From positions 1,054,001 to 1,118,000 of the forward strand of contig NZ_CP059055.1 in NCBI RefSeq assembly GCF_014058685.1: a stretch of 64,000 bases of DNA, written 5' to 3'. The notes below the pieces were generated by a model. The model was given only the letters and a program-made list of their open reading frames with translations. It was not told the origin of the DNA and searched no databases. Both the position numbers and the translations under genes were made by a program. Positions 1-9,466 of this stretch are shown here, one piece after another; the stretch's first letter is position 1, and each line of letters begins with the position of its first letter. The stretch is from Lactobacillus johnsonii (GTDB lineage: Bacteria; Bacillota; Bacilli; Lactobacillales; Lactobacillaceae).

Positions 1-647
1 GGTAAATGATGGGTCCCTAATCCACGACTATACAGATTAATATCTGCATTAGGTACAAGTGTATTTTTAGGTTGAGCTGGAGAAACCGAAGCAAAGTTAG
101 CCAAGGTTTCAACTTGAGCTGGAAAGACAGGATTATTTGTTAAAGTATTAACTGGGTTGTCATAAACGTGTAAACCAGTTTCTGTTGATTCAATAACTAT
201 ACTCTTACCACTTTTATCACCCATTAACCAATGAAGAGTAGTAACTGGTAAATCTTTAGAGAAACTTTCATCAGTAATATTAGTTTCAGACAATAATTTC
301 TTTACATCTTCAATAGTTTCACAACTGCTTAGTAAATATGGGATCAGTTCAAAAGAAGTAACATTCTTTTTGCTTTCATCTACAGCAAAATATTTACCAG
401 GACCAGTGAAATTTAATCCGGCTATTCCTAATCCTTTTTCATTGATAGCATCACAATACAATGGATAGTCATTGGCAACTACTGAAACACCGATCATTGC
501 ATAATGAGTATCTTGTGTTGGTAAATGACGATAATTAAGTTGATAATTTCTAGGAGTAATTACCACTTTCTGACCATAGGCAATTTCATAATCTAAATTT
601 CTACCAAAATAATTATCTTTTGGACTATATAAAATTGATGTACACAT
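1..647 (-). CDS. bsh: bile salt hydrolase (choloylglycine hydrolase), 3' end outside window
   Basis: This Ntn-hydrolase family enzyme cleaves the glycine or taurine amide bond of conjugated bile salts in the cytoplasm. About 215 N-terminal residues are visible and the C-terminus runs off the window. The protein begins MCTS, so Cys2 is the nucleophile exposed after Met removal. Other family residues are in place: Arg16 and Asp19 (GRNLD), Asn79 (GIAGLN), an Asn pair near 171 (LTNNP) and Arg208 in the SRGLGTHHLP stretch. The start at 647 is preceded by an AAGGAA Shine-Dalgarno. The Cys-Thr-Ser start and Asn residues favour a hydrolase of bile salts over penicillin V acylase, but the two subfamilies are close and substrate preference is inferred. 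Confidence 0.92.
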   Translation of the reverse strand, partial: MCTSILYSPKDNYFGRNLDYEIAYGQKVVITPRNYQLNYRHLPTQDTHYAMIGVSVVANDYPLYCDAINEKGLGIAGLNFTGPGKYFAVDESKKNVTSFELIPYLLSSCETIEDVKKLLSETNITDESFSKDLPVTTLHWLMGDKSGKSIVIESTETGLHVYDNPVNTLTNNPVFPAQVETLANFASVSPAQPKNTLVPNADINLYSRGLGTHHL

Positions 648-922
648 CTTAATTTCCTTCTCTTCTCAAAAATCTTTTCACTTTCTATTGTAGTCTTAAA
701 ATGTAATAAATTCCCTTAACTTGTCTTGGATGCAACTTTAAATAAAAAAAGTAGAACATGAATTAAGAAGAGTAACCTTTATTCTCATACGCTAAGTGCA
801 TAGTATTTTTTACTACTTACTAAGAAAAAGTTAACTTTCACTAAAAATATATAACTATTTCACCATTAATTATTCACATCTCCCAAATGAACTTGTTGTC
901 GAATGGAGGTGATAACAGTTAC

Positions 923-1411
923 ATGAAAAGTGTCAGAAAAACAATTAAGCTCTTTCTTCTATTAGGTCTTGTTTCTGTAAGTGTTAATACTTATAAGAAT
1001 AATCCTACTGTTCGCACGGCTACTAACGATTCAATTAGTACATTAAAGGAAAAAATATCAACCTTAGATGCTAGCGATCTTAATCCATTAAAGATAGTTC
1101 CACCTAAAGTTTCCGATCGACCTTCTGATCAGACGCTATCCTCGGAATCAGATAACCAATAGCCAAATCAGCCAGTAACTTCTAATTTTAGTGAAGGACA
1201 AAATCAAGAGACTTCCAGCAACCAGACTTGGAACCATGCTAAAGCAAATGTCTTTATTGATATTTCAAATAATGATGAATTAGGTCATGCAATTGGCTTA
1301 CAACATACTAATATAGCTTCTGTAATGTATCCGGCAGGATCCTATTATTCTATTCAAGAGCAAGATATTAATGCCGCTAGAGATTTATACAAATCCGCAT
1401 ATGCGGCATAA
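923..1411 (+). pseudogene. matrixin-type (M10-like) secreted metalloprotease, decayed
   Basis: The reading frame starts at an ATG at 923 behind a strong GGAGGT site. It encodes a signal-like N-terminus (MKSVRKTIKLFLLLGLVSVSV), then meets an in-frame TAG at 1160-1162. Past that stop the same frame stays open to 1411 and ends with ELGHAIGLQH followed by SVMYPAGS. This is the zinc-binding HExxHxxGxxH region and Met-turn (SVMYP) of matrixins. The first zinc-ligand His is Asp here (DELGH). The residues just before (ANVFIDISNN) belong to the start of the catalytic domain, so a central segment appears to be deleted. The three defects together argue for a dead gene. An intact paralogue may exist elsewhere in the genome, but none is visible here. 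Confidence 0.8.
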
Positions 1412-1467
1412 AAAGAGTTTCGTAAACAAGTCTTAATTTGATTTAAAACATAACTCTTTAGAAAGTA

Positions 1468-1515
1468 AAAGCACTGATATATCAACGTTTATTTAACGAT
1501 GATTATCAGTGCTTT
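1468..1515. terminator. hairpin between matrixin remnant and methyltransferase
   Basis: A 12-bp stem (AAAGCACTGATA with TATCAGTGCTTT) closes a 24-nt loop that can pair further. T-rich sequence follows on the plus strand. It separates two convergent genes and could serve both. Confidence 0.6.
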
Positions 1516-1544
1516 ATTTTAATGTTTTTCCCTGGATACTTTTA

Positions 1545-2285
1545 TTATTTTTGACACTTAAAGAACCAGCGAGTTGCCTTTTTATCTTTCATTTCTAGAC
1601 TAAAGTCAGATCCAACTTCAATTGAGTTAAATCCAGCATGTTTCAATAACTGTTTAATGGTATCTAAATCATATGCTCTTTCATAGTGAGTTTCAGATAA
1701 ACGATCATATTCGCCATTGGGTAGACGATTAAAGAATGTTAGATCATGGATCACCCCATGTTCGACATCATCATTGGCATAACTCTGCCACATAAATGCT
1801 CGACGATGATCATCATCTTGATAATTGTACATATAGCCTGGGTAAATATCGTCAGTTTGATGAGGTGTAATTACATCGAAAAGAAATACACCATCATCTT
1901 TTAAATGATTGGCGACCTCAGAAAATACTTGAAACAAGTCAGCTTCGTCATCAAGATAACAGGAAGAGTCCGCATAGCAAGTAATTACATCGAATTTTTC
2001 AAGGCCACTTAAATCTCGCATATCAGCTTGCACCAACTGTAAAGAAACATTATTTTCAGTACTATGTTGATCTGCTAAACTAAGCATTTCATCTGAAAAA
2101 TCAGCTACCGTGACATTTATACCATCTTTAGCAAGTAAAACAGCTAATCGTCCACTACCACCAGCTAGGTCGAGTAGCTTACCATTCTTTTTATTAATAT
2201 TAGCTAAGGTGAATTTTTCCCAGCTCTTGTACATATCTGAATCAAACAACTGATCATATAATTGGGCAAAAGTTTGATAAATCAT
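1545..2285 (-). CDS. class I SAM-dependent methyltransferase
   Basis: The protein has 246 residues with a Rossmann-fold methyltransferase core. Motif I (LLDLAGGSGR, about residues 37-46) binds S-adenosylmethionine, VADFS follows as the acidic end of strand 2, and DVITCYADS near residue 100 is the motif IV region. The family (Methyltransf_25 type) modifies small molecules or proteins, and nothing here shows the substrate. It lies 81 nt downstream of mntH on the same strand, so weak co-transcription is possible. The ribosome binding site in front of the ATG is poor. Confidence 0.85.
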   Translation of the reverse strand: MIYQTFAQLYDQLFDSDMYKSWEKFTLANINKKNGKLLDLAGGSGRLAVLLAKDGINVTVADFSDEMLSLADQHSTENNVSLQLVQADMRDLSGLEKFDVITCYADSSCYLDDEADLFQVFSEVANHLKDDGVFLFDVITPHQTDDIYPGYMYNYQDDDHRRAFMWQSYANDDVEHGVIHDLTFFNRLPNGEYDRLSETHYERAYDLDTIKQLLKHAGFNSIEVGSDFSLEMKDKKATRWFFKCQK

Positions 2286-2366
2286 TTTTATTAATCCGAT
2301 CTATTTAAATTATTATTCTCTTAATATTAACCCAATTATTAAAGATATTAAAACTATTTCTTACAG

Positions 2367-3866
2367 TTATTTCTTCTTTCGCATATCCCAACATGTCCAG
2401 CCCATTAATAAAATAATCAACATAATGATCGCGTAAGCGAAAACTACTGCATCTCTTTTAGGCATCATATTAAAGGAAACAAAAGTAGCTGGTAAATTAC
2501 ACAAATTCAAGAAAATCAAAACAATTGAACTGACCCACCCTAGAATTGACCAAATCTTTCTATTCTTAAATTGTCCCATCATTCTCCTATCATCTGTCAT
2601 AATTAAAAGTGGCACAATTGAAAATGGTACTGCAAATGCTAGAAAAACTTGAGAATTTTCCAAAAGCATGTTTAGGGCAAAATGTTGCTGAGAAATTGAA
2701 TCTTTTGCTGTCATCAATACACACATAATAACTGGAATCACAGATAATAATCTAGTAAATAATCGTCTTGCCCATAGTGGCATCTTTAAGTGAATAAAGC
2801 CTTCCATTACTACCTGTCCAGTGAGAGTTCCAGTAATTGTTGAATTTTGACCAGAAGCAAGAAGTGCAACTGCAAATAAGACTGATAAAATTCCTGTCTT
2901 AGCTACTGAGATCAAAATTGGATTGCTTAACATAGTCGTATTGCTTAGAGCATCATACAAACCAAAGAATGAACTATCTTTGACTGCACCACTTTTAAAA
3001 ACAGCAGCTCCCATAATTAATAAAAGTACATTAACAAAAAAGGCAATAATTAATTGAATATTTGAATCCCACGTAGTAAAACGGACTGCATTTTGAACAT
3101 CTGCAAGATTATCATGGTTAATTTTTCTAGTTTGGCAAATAGATGAATGCAAATAAAAATTATGCGGCATCACAGTGGCACCAATTATTCCCAAACTTCC
3201 TGTTAAAGGTGATAATCCATTAACTACGGGATGCTGAGCTACTAATTCTGGAGATGGCAATGCAGACAAAAAAATATTTTTCCAGTTAGGATTAGCTAAC
3301 ATGACTTGATAAGTAAAAACCAGTAGTATCACCATAATCAAGCAGGATACCAGGGCTTCTATTTTTCTAAATCCCACTTTTGACAATAACAATAAGAGTA
3401 ATACATCAAAGACAGTGATAAAAGTTGCAATAACTAGGGGAATCTTAAATAAAAGATTTAAAGCAATTGCCGCTCCAATAACTTCCGCTACATCAGTTGC
3501 CATAATTGCTAGTTCAATTATAATCCAAAGGATAAAACTTAATCTTTTACTAGTACGTGCACGAATGGCTTGTGCTAGATCCATTTGAGTAACGATTCCT
3601 AGTTTTGCGGCCATATATTGTAAAAGCATAGCCATTAAACTAGAAATTAAAATAGTAGAAATCAAAAGATAATTAAAACTCTGACCACCATTAATTGAAG
3701 CTGCCCAGTTTCCTGGATCCATGTATCCAACAGCAACTAATGCACCAGGACCAGTATATGCTAAAAGCATCCTGAAGAAATTACGAGTTCTCGGAACTGG
3801 AATAGTACTATTAATTTCTACTAAAGATTTACCATTTGCGTATGAAATAAAACTATGATCTTCCAT
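2367..3866 (-). CDS. mntH: Nramp-family manganese/divalent metal transporter
   Basis: This proton-coupled importer of Mn2+ (and Fe2+) sits in the cytoplasmic membrane. It has 499 residues with multiple hydrophobic helices. The two metal-binding signatures are present: DPGN at residues 50-53 in helix 1 and MPH at 233-235 (VMPHNFYLHSS) in helix 6. The ATG at 3866 has an AGGGG site that overlaps the end of the DUF59 gene, only 8 nt away. The gene therefore reads as the last member of the suf operon. Lactobacilli rely heavily on manganese, so manganese uptake is the likelier role. Control together with Fe-S assembly is inferred from position only. No separate promoter is visible. Confidence 0.93.
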   Translation of the reverse strand: MEDHSFISYANGKSLVEINSTIPVPRTRNFFRMLLAYTGPGALVAVGYMDPGNWAASINGGQSFNYLLISTILISSLMAMLLQYMAAKLGIVTQMDLAQAIRARTSKRLSFILWIIIELAIMATDVAEVIGAAIALNLLFKIPLVIATFITVFDVLLLLLLSKVGFRKIEALVSCLIMVILLVFTYQVMLANPNWKNIFLSALPSPELVAQHPVVNGLSPLTGSLGIIGATVMPHNFYLHSSICQTRKINHDNLADVQNAVRFTTWDSNIQLIIAFFVNVLLLIMGAAVFKSGAVKDSSFFGLYDALSNTTMLSNPILISVAKTGILSVLFAVALLASGQNSTITGTLTGQVVMEGFIHLKMPLWARRLFTRLLSVIPVIMCVLMTAKDSISQQHFALNMLLENSQVFLAFAVPFSIVPLLIMTDDRRMMGQFKNRKIWSILGWVSSIVLIFLNLCNLPATFVSFNMMPKRDAVVFAYAIIMLIILLMGWTCWDMRKKK

Positions 3867-3874
3867 CTTTACCC

Positions 3875-4198
3875 CTATCCATGAATTCCAAGGGTCATCC
3901 GGGCCACTCTAGACATCATACTTGGATTCCATTGCGGATACCAAACGAGTTTAATTTGGCACTCATCAACTTCATCAACACTTTTGGCAGCTTTAGTAAT
4001 TTCGTGATCTAACCACTCACTTAGAGGACATCCCATAATCGTTAAAGTCATCGTAATCTGACATTTTGTCTCGCTTACTTCAATACCATAAATCAATCCC
4101 AAATCAACGATGTTAACCTGCAGTTCTGGATCAATTACTTTTTTTAAGGCTTGGTAAACTTTCTTTTCGGTATTAGATAATTTCTCTATTTCTAGCAC
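3875..4198 (-). CDS. DUF59/MIP18-family Fe-S assembly factor (SufT/PaaD-like)
   Basis: This small 107-residue protein of the MIP18/PaaD family assists Fe-S cluster maturation or carriage. The family core is clear: IDPELQVNIVDLGLIY near residues 22-37, and TIMGCPLSEWLDHEI near 54-68 containing the conserved cysteine. The start codon is GTG, overlapping the sufB stop as TAGTG, which implies translational coupling. Proteins of this family at the end of suf operons are called SufT in some species. That exact assignment is inferred from position. Confidence 0.85.
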   Translation of the reverse strand: MLEIEKLSNTEKKVYQALKKVIDPELQVNIVDLGLIYGIEVSETKCQITMTLTIMGCPLSEWLDHEITKAAKSVDEVDECQIKLVWYPQWNPSMMSRVARMTLGIHG

Positions 4199-5601
4199 TA
4201 TCCAATTGCTCCTTCCATTTGGAAGCTAATCAAGCGATTAAGTTCGACTGCATATTCCATTGATAATTGCTTAGTAAAGGGTTCAACAAAGCCCATAATA
4301 ATCATTTCAGTTGCTTTTCTTTCTGGGATGCCACGACTTTCTAAATAATACAGCTGGTCTTCAGAAATTTTAGAAACTGTGGCTTCATGTTCCATCGCTA
4401 CATTTGAATTTTCAATAGCATTAGTTGGGATCGTATCAGAAGAAGACATATCATCCATAATAATCGTGTCACATTCCACGTGTGCCTTTGAGCCATCTGA
4501 TTTTTTAGAAAACTTAACACTACCGCGATAATCTGTTGACCCACCACCCTTGGCAATTGACTTAGACACAATTGAGCTAGAAGTATTAGGAGCATTATGA
4601 AACATTCCAGCTCCAGAATCTTGGTGAATACCGTGGTGTGCAACTGCAATTGAAAGCATAGTACCGCGAGCACCTTCACCATTTAAATAGACACTTGGAT
4701 ATTTCATGGTAACTTTCGCACCTAAATTACCGTCTACCCATTCCATTGTTGCATGCTTTCCAGCAACTGCACGCTTTGTTTCTAGACTATAGACGTTATC
4801 AGACCAGTTTTGAATGGTAGTATAACGACAATATGCATTATCTAAGACATTTACTTCAACAACTGCCGCATGTAAAGAATCTGAAGAGTATTGCGGAGCA
4901 GTACATCCTTCAACATAATCAAGATGCGCGTCCTCATCAACAATGATCAAAGTTCTTTCAAACTGGCCTGAATTTTCTGCATTTAATCTAAAATATGCCT
5001 GAACTGGTGTTGGAACTTGTACTCCTTTTGGCACATAAATAAAAGTTCCTCCTGACCAAACAGCACAGTTTAAGGCAGAAAATTTATTTGAATCAATTGG
5101 AACTAACTTACCAAAGTATTTTTTGAATAAATCAGGATACTCCTGCAAAGCTGTATCCGTATCAGTAAAAATGATCCCTAGTTTATCAAATTGTTCTTTC
5201 ATTTTATGATAAACCATTTCGGATTCATACTGTGCAGCCGAACCCGCTAAGTATTTTCGTTCTGCTTGCGGTACACCAAGTCGCTCAAAAGTATCCTTAA
5301 TATCTTGTGGTACATCCTTCCAATCACGATATTTTTTATCGGTCATTTTTTGATAATACAGCATATTATCTAAATCAAGCCCTGAAAGATCGGGACCAAA
5401 ATCTGGCATTGGCATTTTTTCATAAATATGAAAAGCCTTTAAACGATAATCTAACATCCATTTAGGTTCATGTTTTTCTGCTGAAATTTGTCGAACTACT
5501 TCTTCTGTTAAGCCACGACCAGTTGAAAATTTCGGTTCTACATTATCGTGAAAGCCGAACTGATAATCTTCGTCTTTAACTATATCCTCTGCTTTAGTCA
5601 T
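4198..5601 (-). CDS. sufB: Fe-S cluster assembly scaffold protein SufB
   Basis: SufB is the scaffold subunit of the SufBCD complex, where clusters are built. I place the start at the ATG at 5601 ([12 protein letters not shown]), which has an AAGGAAG site; an upstream in-frame start would be inside sufU. This gives 467 residues. Typical SufB stretches include [20 protein letters not shown] near the C-terminus and the long beta-helix core with [10 protein letters not shown]. It overlaps sufU by 8 nt and the DUF59 gene by 1 nt, so translation of the operon looks tightly coupled. Confidence 0.96.
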   Translation of the reverse strand: MTKAEDIVKDEDYQFGFHDNVEPKFSTGRGLTEEVVRQISAEKHEPKWMLDYRLKAFHIYEKMPMPDFGPDLSGLDLDNMLYYQKMTDKKYRDWKDVPQDIKDTFERLGVPQAERKYLAGSAAQYESEMVYHKMKEQFDKLGIIFTDTDTALQEYPDLFKKYFGKLVPIDSNKFSALNCAVWSGGTFIYVPKGVQVPTPVQAYFRLNAENSGQFERTLIIVDEDAHLDYVEGCTAPQYSSDSLHAAVVEVNVLDNAYCRYTTIQNWSDNVYSLETKRAVAGKHATMEWVDGNLGAKVTMKYPSVYLNGEGARGTMLSIAVAHHGIHQDSGAGMFHNAPNTSSSIVSKSIAKGGGSTDYRGSVKFSKKSDGSKAHVECDTIIMDDMSSSDTIPTNAIENSNVAMEHEATVSKISEDQLYYLESRGIPERKATEMIIMGFVEPFTKQLSMEYAVELNRLISFQMEGAIG

Positions 5602-6052
5602 TTTCTTCTTCCTTTTCTTTACCAAGTAATGCTCGATCTAGTCCCCACCATGCTAAAGTAGCGCATTTGATTCGGGCAGGAAATTGCATAATATTTACTA
5701 ATACTTGGGCGTCTCCTAATTGTTCTAATTTTAAAGTGTCGCTTTTCTTGTCGGCTGCTAAGTTTGAAAATAGCTGTGAAAGCTCAATTGCTTCTTTGAT
5801 ACTTTTTCCTTTTACCAAGTCTGTCATCATACTGGCAGACGCTTTACTGATTGTGCACCCTTCGCCGTTAAAAGCAATTTTTTTAATTTTATTATTTTCA
5901 ATCAAAATTGTCAGATGAATTTTATCACCGCAACTTGGATTATATACAGTAGTTTCATGACTAAAATCAGTTAGTTGTCCATAATTTCGCGGCATTTGAG
6001 CATGATCTAAAATTACAGCTTTATATAAACTTCTTAATTTATCTAAACTCAC
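5594..6052 (-). CDS. sufU: SufU sulfur-transfer protein of the SUF system
   Basis: SufU accepts sulfur from the cysteine desulfurase SufS and passes it to SufBCD in Gram-positive bacteria. The protein has 152 residues. The zinc-site ligands are visible: Cys41 and Asp43 (SCGD), Cys66 (GEGCTIS) and Cys130 (RIKCATLAW). The 14-nt overlap with sufS and 8-nt overlap with sufB mark one transcription and translation unit. Confidence 0.95.
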   Translation of the reverse strand: MSLDKLRSLYKAVILDHAQMPRNYGQLTDFSHETTVYNPSCGDKIHLTILIENNKIKKIAFNGEGCTISKASASMMTDLVKGKSIKEAIELSQLFSNLAADKKSDTLKLEQLGDAQVLVNIMQFPARIKCATLAWWGLDRALLGKEKEEEND

Positions 6053-7277
6053 TGAAAAACTCCTTTGCTTCGTGGAGAGAACTTACTAATTTATCAATAT
6101 CATCTTTAGTATTATAAATAGATAAACTAGCTCGAACAGTTGACTCCGTATTAAGGCTAGCCATTAGCGGCTGAGCACAATGATGGCCAGCACGAACTTC
6201 AATTCCGTCCAAATCTAGTGCAGTTGCTAAGTCATGGGGATGAATATTCTTTAAATTAAAAGATATTACTCCAATGCGACCATTACTTTTTTGTGGACCA
6301 TAGATTGTTAATCCTGAAACATTTTTAAGCTTTTCTAAGGCATAACTTGTCAATTCCTGTTCATGTTTTTGAATAAGCTCAAAGTCTAGAGACTGCAGAT
6401 AATCAATTGCTGCTCCAAGTCCAATGGCACCAGCAATATTTGGTGTACCAGCTTCAAATTTATATGGTACTTCTGCCCATGTTGCTCCTTCTCTAGTTAC
6501 ATTAGCAATCATTTCACCACCCAAACGATAAGGTTGCATTTTATCTAAGAGATCTTTTTTCCCATATAAAACACCAATTCCTGTCGGAGCAAACATTTTA
6601 TGGCCAGAAAAAGCATAGAAATCTACATTTAATTCAGCTACATCAATTGGAAAATGTCCAACTGCTTGTGCACCATCAACTACAACAATTGCTCCTTTTT
6701 CATGAGCTAGATCAGTAAGCTCCTTAATTGGATTAATTGTGCCCAAAACATTGCTTACATGCGTCAAGGCAACAATTTTAGTTTTTGAATTGATCTTACT
6801 TTTTAAATTTTTAATATCAAGTAAGCCATCTGAATTTATTTCAATAAAATTTAACTTAGCCTGTTTTCTTTTAGCAAGTTGCTGCCAAGGCAAAAGATTA
6901 CTATGATGTTCCATAATTGAGACTAGGATCTCATCCCCTGCCTGAATATTTTGTTCACCGAAGCTAGCTGCAACTAAATTTAAACTATCAGTACATCCAG
7001 AAGTAAAAATAACTTCTTTAGCATTATTTGCGCCAATAAAATTAGCCACCTTTTGACGGCTTGATTCATATTGATTAGTAGCTCTTAAGCCTAATGCATG
7101 GACTCCGCGATGGACATTTGCACGTTCTTTTTCATTAAAATCTCTAACTTTTTCTTCAACAAACTTCGGTATTTGGCTAGTTGCAGCATTATCTAGATAA
7201 ACAAGAGTTTCATCATTAATCTTTTGATTAAAAATTGGAAAATCCTGCTTTATTTTTTCAGTGTTTAATTTGGCCAT
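6039..7277 (-). CDS. sufS: cysteine desulfurase SufS
   Basis: This PLP-dependent class V aminotransferase fold enzyme removes sulfur from cysteine for Fe-S cluster assembly. It has 412 residues. Lys227 in SGHKMFAPTG binds PLP and Cys367 in RAGHHCAQPLM carries the persulfide. His124 in MEHHSN is the usual PLP-stacking residue. The gene overlaps sufD by 20 nt and sufU by 14 nt. A dedicated SufU next door fits the Gram-positive SufS-SufU pair. Confidence 0.96.
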   Translation of the reverse strand: MAKLNTEKIKQDFPIFNQKINDETLVYLDNAATSQIPKFVEEKVRDFNEKERANVHRGVHALGLRATNQYESSRQKVANFIGANNAKEVIFTSGCTDSLNLVAASFGEQNIQAGDEILVSIMEHHSNLLPWQQLAKRKQAKLNFIEINSDGLLDIKNLKSKINSKTKIVALTHVSNVLGTINPIKELTDLAHEKGAIVVVDGAQAVGHFPIDVAELNVDFYAFSGHKMFAPTGIGVLYGKKDLLDKMQPYRLGGEMIANVTREGATWAEVPYKFEAGTPNIAGAIGLGAAIDYLQSLDFELIQKHEQELTSYALEKLKNVSGLTIYGPQKSNGRIGVISFNLKNIHPHDLATALDLDGIEVRAGHHCAQPLMASLNTESTVRASLSIYNTKDDIDKLVSSLHEAKEFFSEFR

Positions 7278-8463
7278 CGATCAGTTTTCTCTCTAGAATA
7301 TCAATCATTTTTCTGCGAACATCTTTATTTGGAATTGCATCTAAAACCGCACCTAAAAAGCCACGTATAACTAATCTTTGTGCCTGATCGTAAGGAATTC
7401 CTCGACTCATTAAATAGTTCATTTGGACTTTATCAACTGGACCAACACTAGCAGCATGAGCTGCAATAACGTCATTTTCATCAATTAAAAGTAATGGATT
7501 AGCATCCCCATGAGCTTCATCCGACATCATTAGGACTCTATTTTGTTGATCAGCTTTTGAGCCATGTGCACCATGCACAATTTGACCAATTCCATTGAAG
7601 ATCAACCTGGAATTTTCTAGTAAGACCCCACGTTGATTAATTAATCCAGTTGAGTGCGGACCACGATTAGTTACGCGGTTATTTATGCCCACTCTTTGAT
7701 CTCCTGTGGTAACTGCGATGGCCTTAGAATCCGCAAAGCTTCCTTCCCCAACTAACTCAGAATCAAGATCTCCCAGTGTATTGCAATCGTTCATAAAAGC
7801 AATTGCCCATTCAACATGGGCGTCTTTTTCAATTTTTGCTCGACGATTAAAGTAAAGCGTTGTGTCTTGGCTAAGTTCATCAAGTGAAGAGAATTCAATA
7901 TGACTCCCAGGACGTGCTATAAGCTCCACCATTAAACTGGCTGAACTTGCTTTTTTATCCTTATCTTGAATTTCTTCTAAAAATTTTACTTTACTATTAT
8001 TATCGGCAACGATTAAAAGGTGAGAAATATAGGTATCTTGAGTTGGGCTTAAAGAAATTGTAATCGGTTCGGTTAAGATAGTATCTTTAGGAATATAGAG
8101 GAAAAGTCCAGAATTTAAGTAGGCATAATGATAGGCAGTTAATTTATCTTCATTATGTTTAATTACTGACCCTAAAGTTGACTGCACAAGTTCGGGATAT
8201 TTTTTACTTGCTGTAAAAATATCGGTTAAAATGATGCCTTTCTTTTCTAAAAGCTTCTGCTCCTCTTTTAAAGAAAAGTCAGCTTGATTAGACCAGGGAA
8301 AATCTTCTTTTTTAATTAAAGGCCAATCGTGATAAGAAAATCGCTGCATTTTAGGATAATCCAGTTCTTCTAGTCTTTCAAAGGATTTAATTCTTAAATC
8401 AGTTAACCATGAGGACTCATTATTTTTATGAGAAAAATTAAGCAAATTTTCTTTAGTTAGCAT
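7258..8463 (-). CDS. sufD: Fe-S cluster assembly protein SufD
   Basis: SufD is the partner of SufB in the SufBCD complex. I chose the ATG at 8463 because an AGGAG site lies 5 nt upstream; the GTG at 8469 overlaps that site. This gives 401 residues. The C-terminal portion has the family stretch SRGIPYDQAQRLVIRGFL, and ASVGPVDKVQMNYLMSRG lies just before. It sits 8 nt downstream of sufC. Confidence 0.94.
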   Translation of the reverse strand: MLTKENLLNFSHKNNESSWLTDLRIKSFERLEELDYPKMQRFSYHDWPLIKKEDFPWSNQADFSLKEEQKLLEKKGIILTDIFTASKKYPELVQSTLGSVIKHNEDKLTAYHYAYLNSGLFLYIPKDTILTEPITISLSPTQDTYISHLLIVADNNSKVKFLEEIQDKDKKASSASLMVELIARPGSHIEFSSLDELSQDTTLYFNRRAKIEKDAHVEWAIAFMNDCNTLGDLDSELVGEGSFADSKAIAVTTGDQRVGINNRVTNRGPHSTGLINQRGVLLENSRLIFNGIGQIVHGAHGSKADQQNRVLMMSDEAHGDANPLLLIDENDVIAAHAASVGPVDKVQMNYLMSRGIPYDQAQRLVIRGFLGAVLDAIPNKDVRRKMIDILERKLIDGQIKH

Positions 8464-8471
8464 AAGCACTC

Positions 8472-9266
8472 CTAATTCTCATCAACTAATTTAATATCTA
8501 AGCCAAGTTCGTCACGTAAACCTGCATATCCCTCTTGTTCAAGCTTCTTAGCTAAATCAGGACCTCCATCTTTTACAACTCGTCCATCCATCATGACATG
8601 TACAATATCTGGGACGATGTAATCAAGCAAACGTTGATAGTGCGTTATCATTAAAGCACCAAAATTATCTCCTCGCATTGCATTAACTCCACGCGATACT
8701 ACTCGTAATGCATCAATATCAAGGCCAGAATCAATTTCATCTAAAATTCCAAAACTTGGTTTAATCATTAGCATCTGTAAAATTTCATTACGTTTCTTTT
8801 CTCCACCTGAAAATCCTTCATTAAGATATCGTTCAGTCATGGCCTCATTCATATCTAACAAATCAAGATTCTTATCCAATTCATTCAAGAAAGTCATCAC
8901 TGATATTGGATCATCTTTTGGTCGACGAGCATTAATTGCAGCACGTAAAAATTCTGCATTAGTTACACCAGGTACCTCTGCTGGATACTGCATTGCTAGA
9001 AATAGCCCCTTACGAGCTCGCTCATCTACGGGCATTTCAACAATGCTTTCATTATTTAACAGAATATCTCCTTGAGTAACATGGTAGCGGGGATTTCCCA
9101 TAATTGTTTCAGATAAAGTAGATTTTCCTGTTCCATTAGGCCCCATAATTGCGTGGATTTCACCAGTTTTCAGACTTAAATTCACGCCTTTAAGGATCTT
9201 TTTTCTACTCTTCTTATCCTTATCCTCAACTTCAACATGTAAATCTTTAATTTCTAACGTAGCCAT
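8472..9266 (-). CDS. sufC: Fe-S assembly ATPase SufC
   Basis: SufC is the ABC-type ATPase that drives the SufBD scaffold; it is cytoplasmic and not a transporter. Starting at the ATG at 9266 (GGTGAGG site upstream) it has 264 residues. Walker A is GPNGTGKST (42-50), the signature is SGGEKKR (153-159) and Walker B is ILDEIDSGLD near 174. It is the first gene of the six- to seven-gene unit sufC-D-S-U-B-DUF59-mntH. Its promoter must lie in 9267-9430, where I see only weak -10/-35 candidates and no clear operator. Confidence 0.96.
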   Translation of the reverse strand: MATLEIKDLHVEVEDKDKKSRKKILKGVNLSLKTGEIHAIMGPNGTGKSTLSETIMGNPRYHVTQGDILLNNESIVEMPVDERARKGLFLAMQYPAEVPGVTNAEFLRAAINARRPKDDPISVMTFLNELDKNLDLLDMNEAMTERYLNEGFSGGEKKRNEILQMLMIKPSFGILDEIDSGLDIDALRVVSRGVNAMRGDNFGALMITHYQRLLDYIVPDIVHVMMDGRVVKDGGPDLAKKLEQEGYAGLRDELGLDIKLVDEN

Positions 9267-9430
9267 GTAAATCCTCACCTTTTATCATTCTATATTTAGT
9301 GTTATCAGCTCTAGCTAACATACAACATATAGATAATATTAATCCTATTAAAGCTATAATTTTAGTCTTGACTTTTGATTAGAAGTTCTTAGCCCTATTC
9401 TAATAACAAGTAAACTTTATTTATTTATCA

Positions 9431-9458
9431 AAAAAACTCTGCTGAAAAATCAGCAGAG
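9431..9458 (-). terminator. Rho-independent terminator of brnQ
   Basis: A 9-bp perfect stem (CTCTGCTGA with TCAGCAGAG) is followed on the minus strand by a run of six T residues, 8 nt beyond the brnQ stop codon. Confidence 0.92.
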
Positions 9459-9466
9459 CTAAATAT

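Noticed and set aside
923-1411. Stop-codon read-through of the matrixin gene
   Set aside because: The zinc-ligand change and missing middle of the domain mean read-through would still give no active enzyme.
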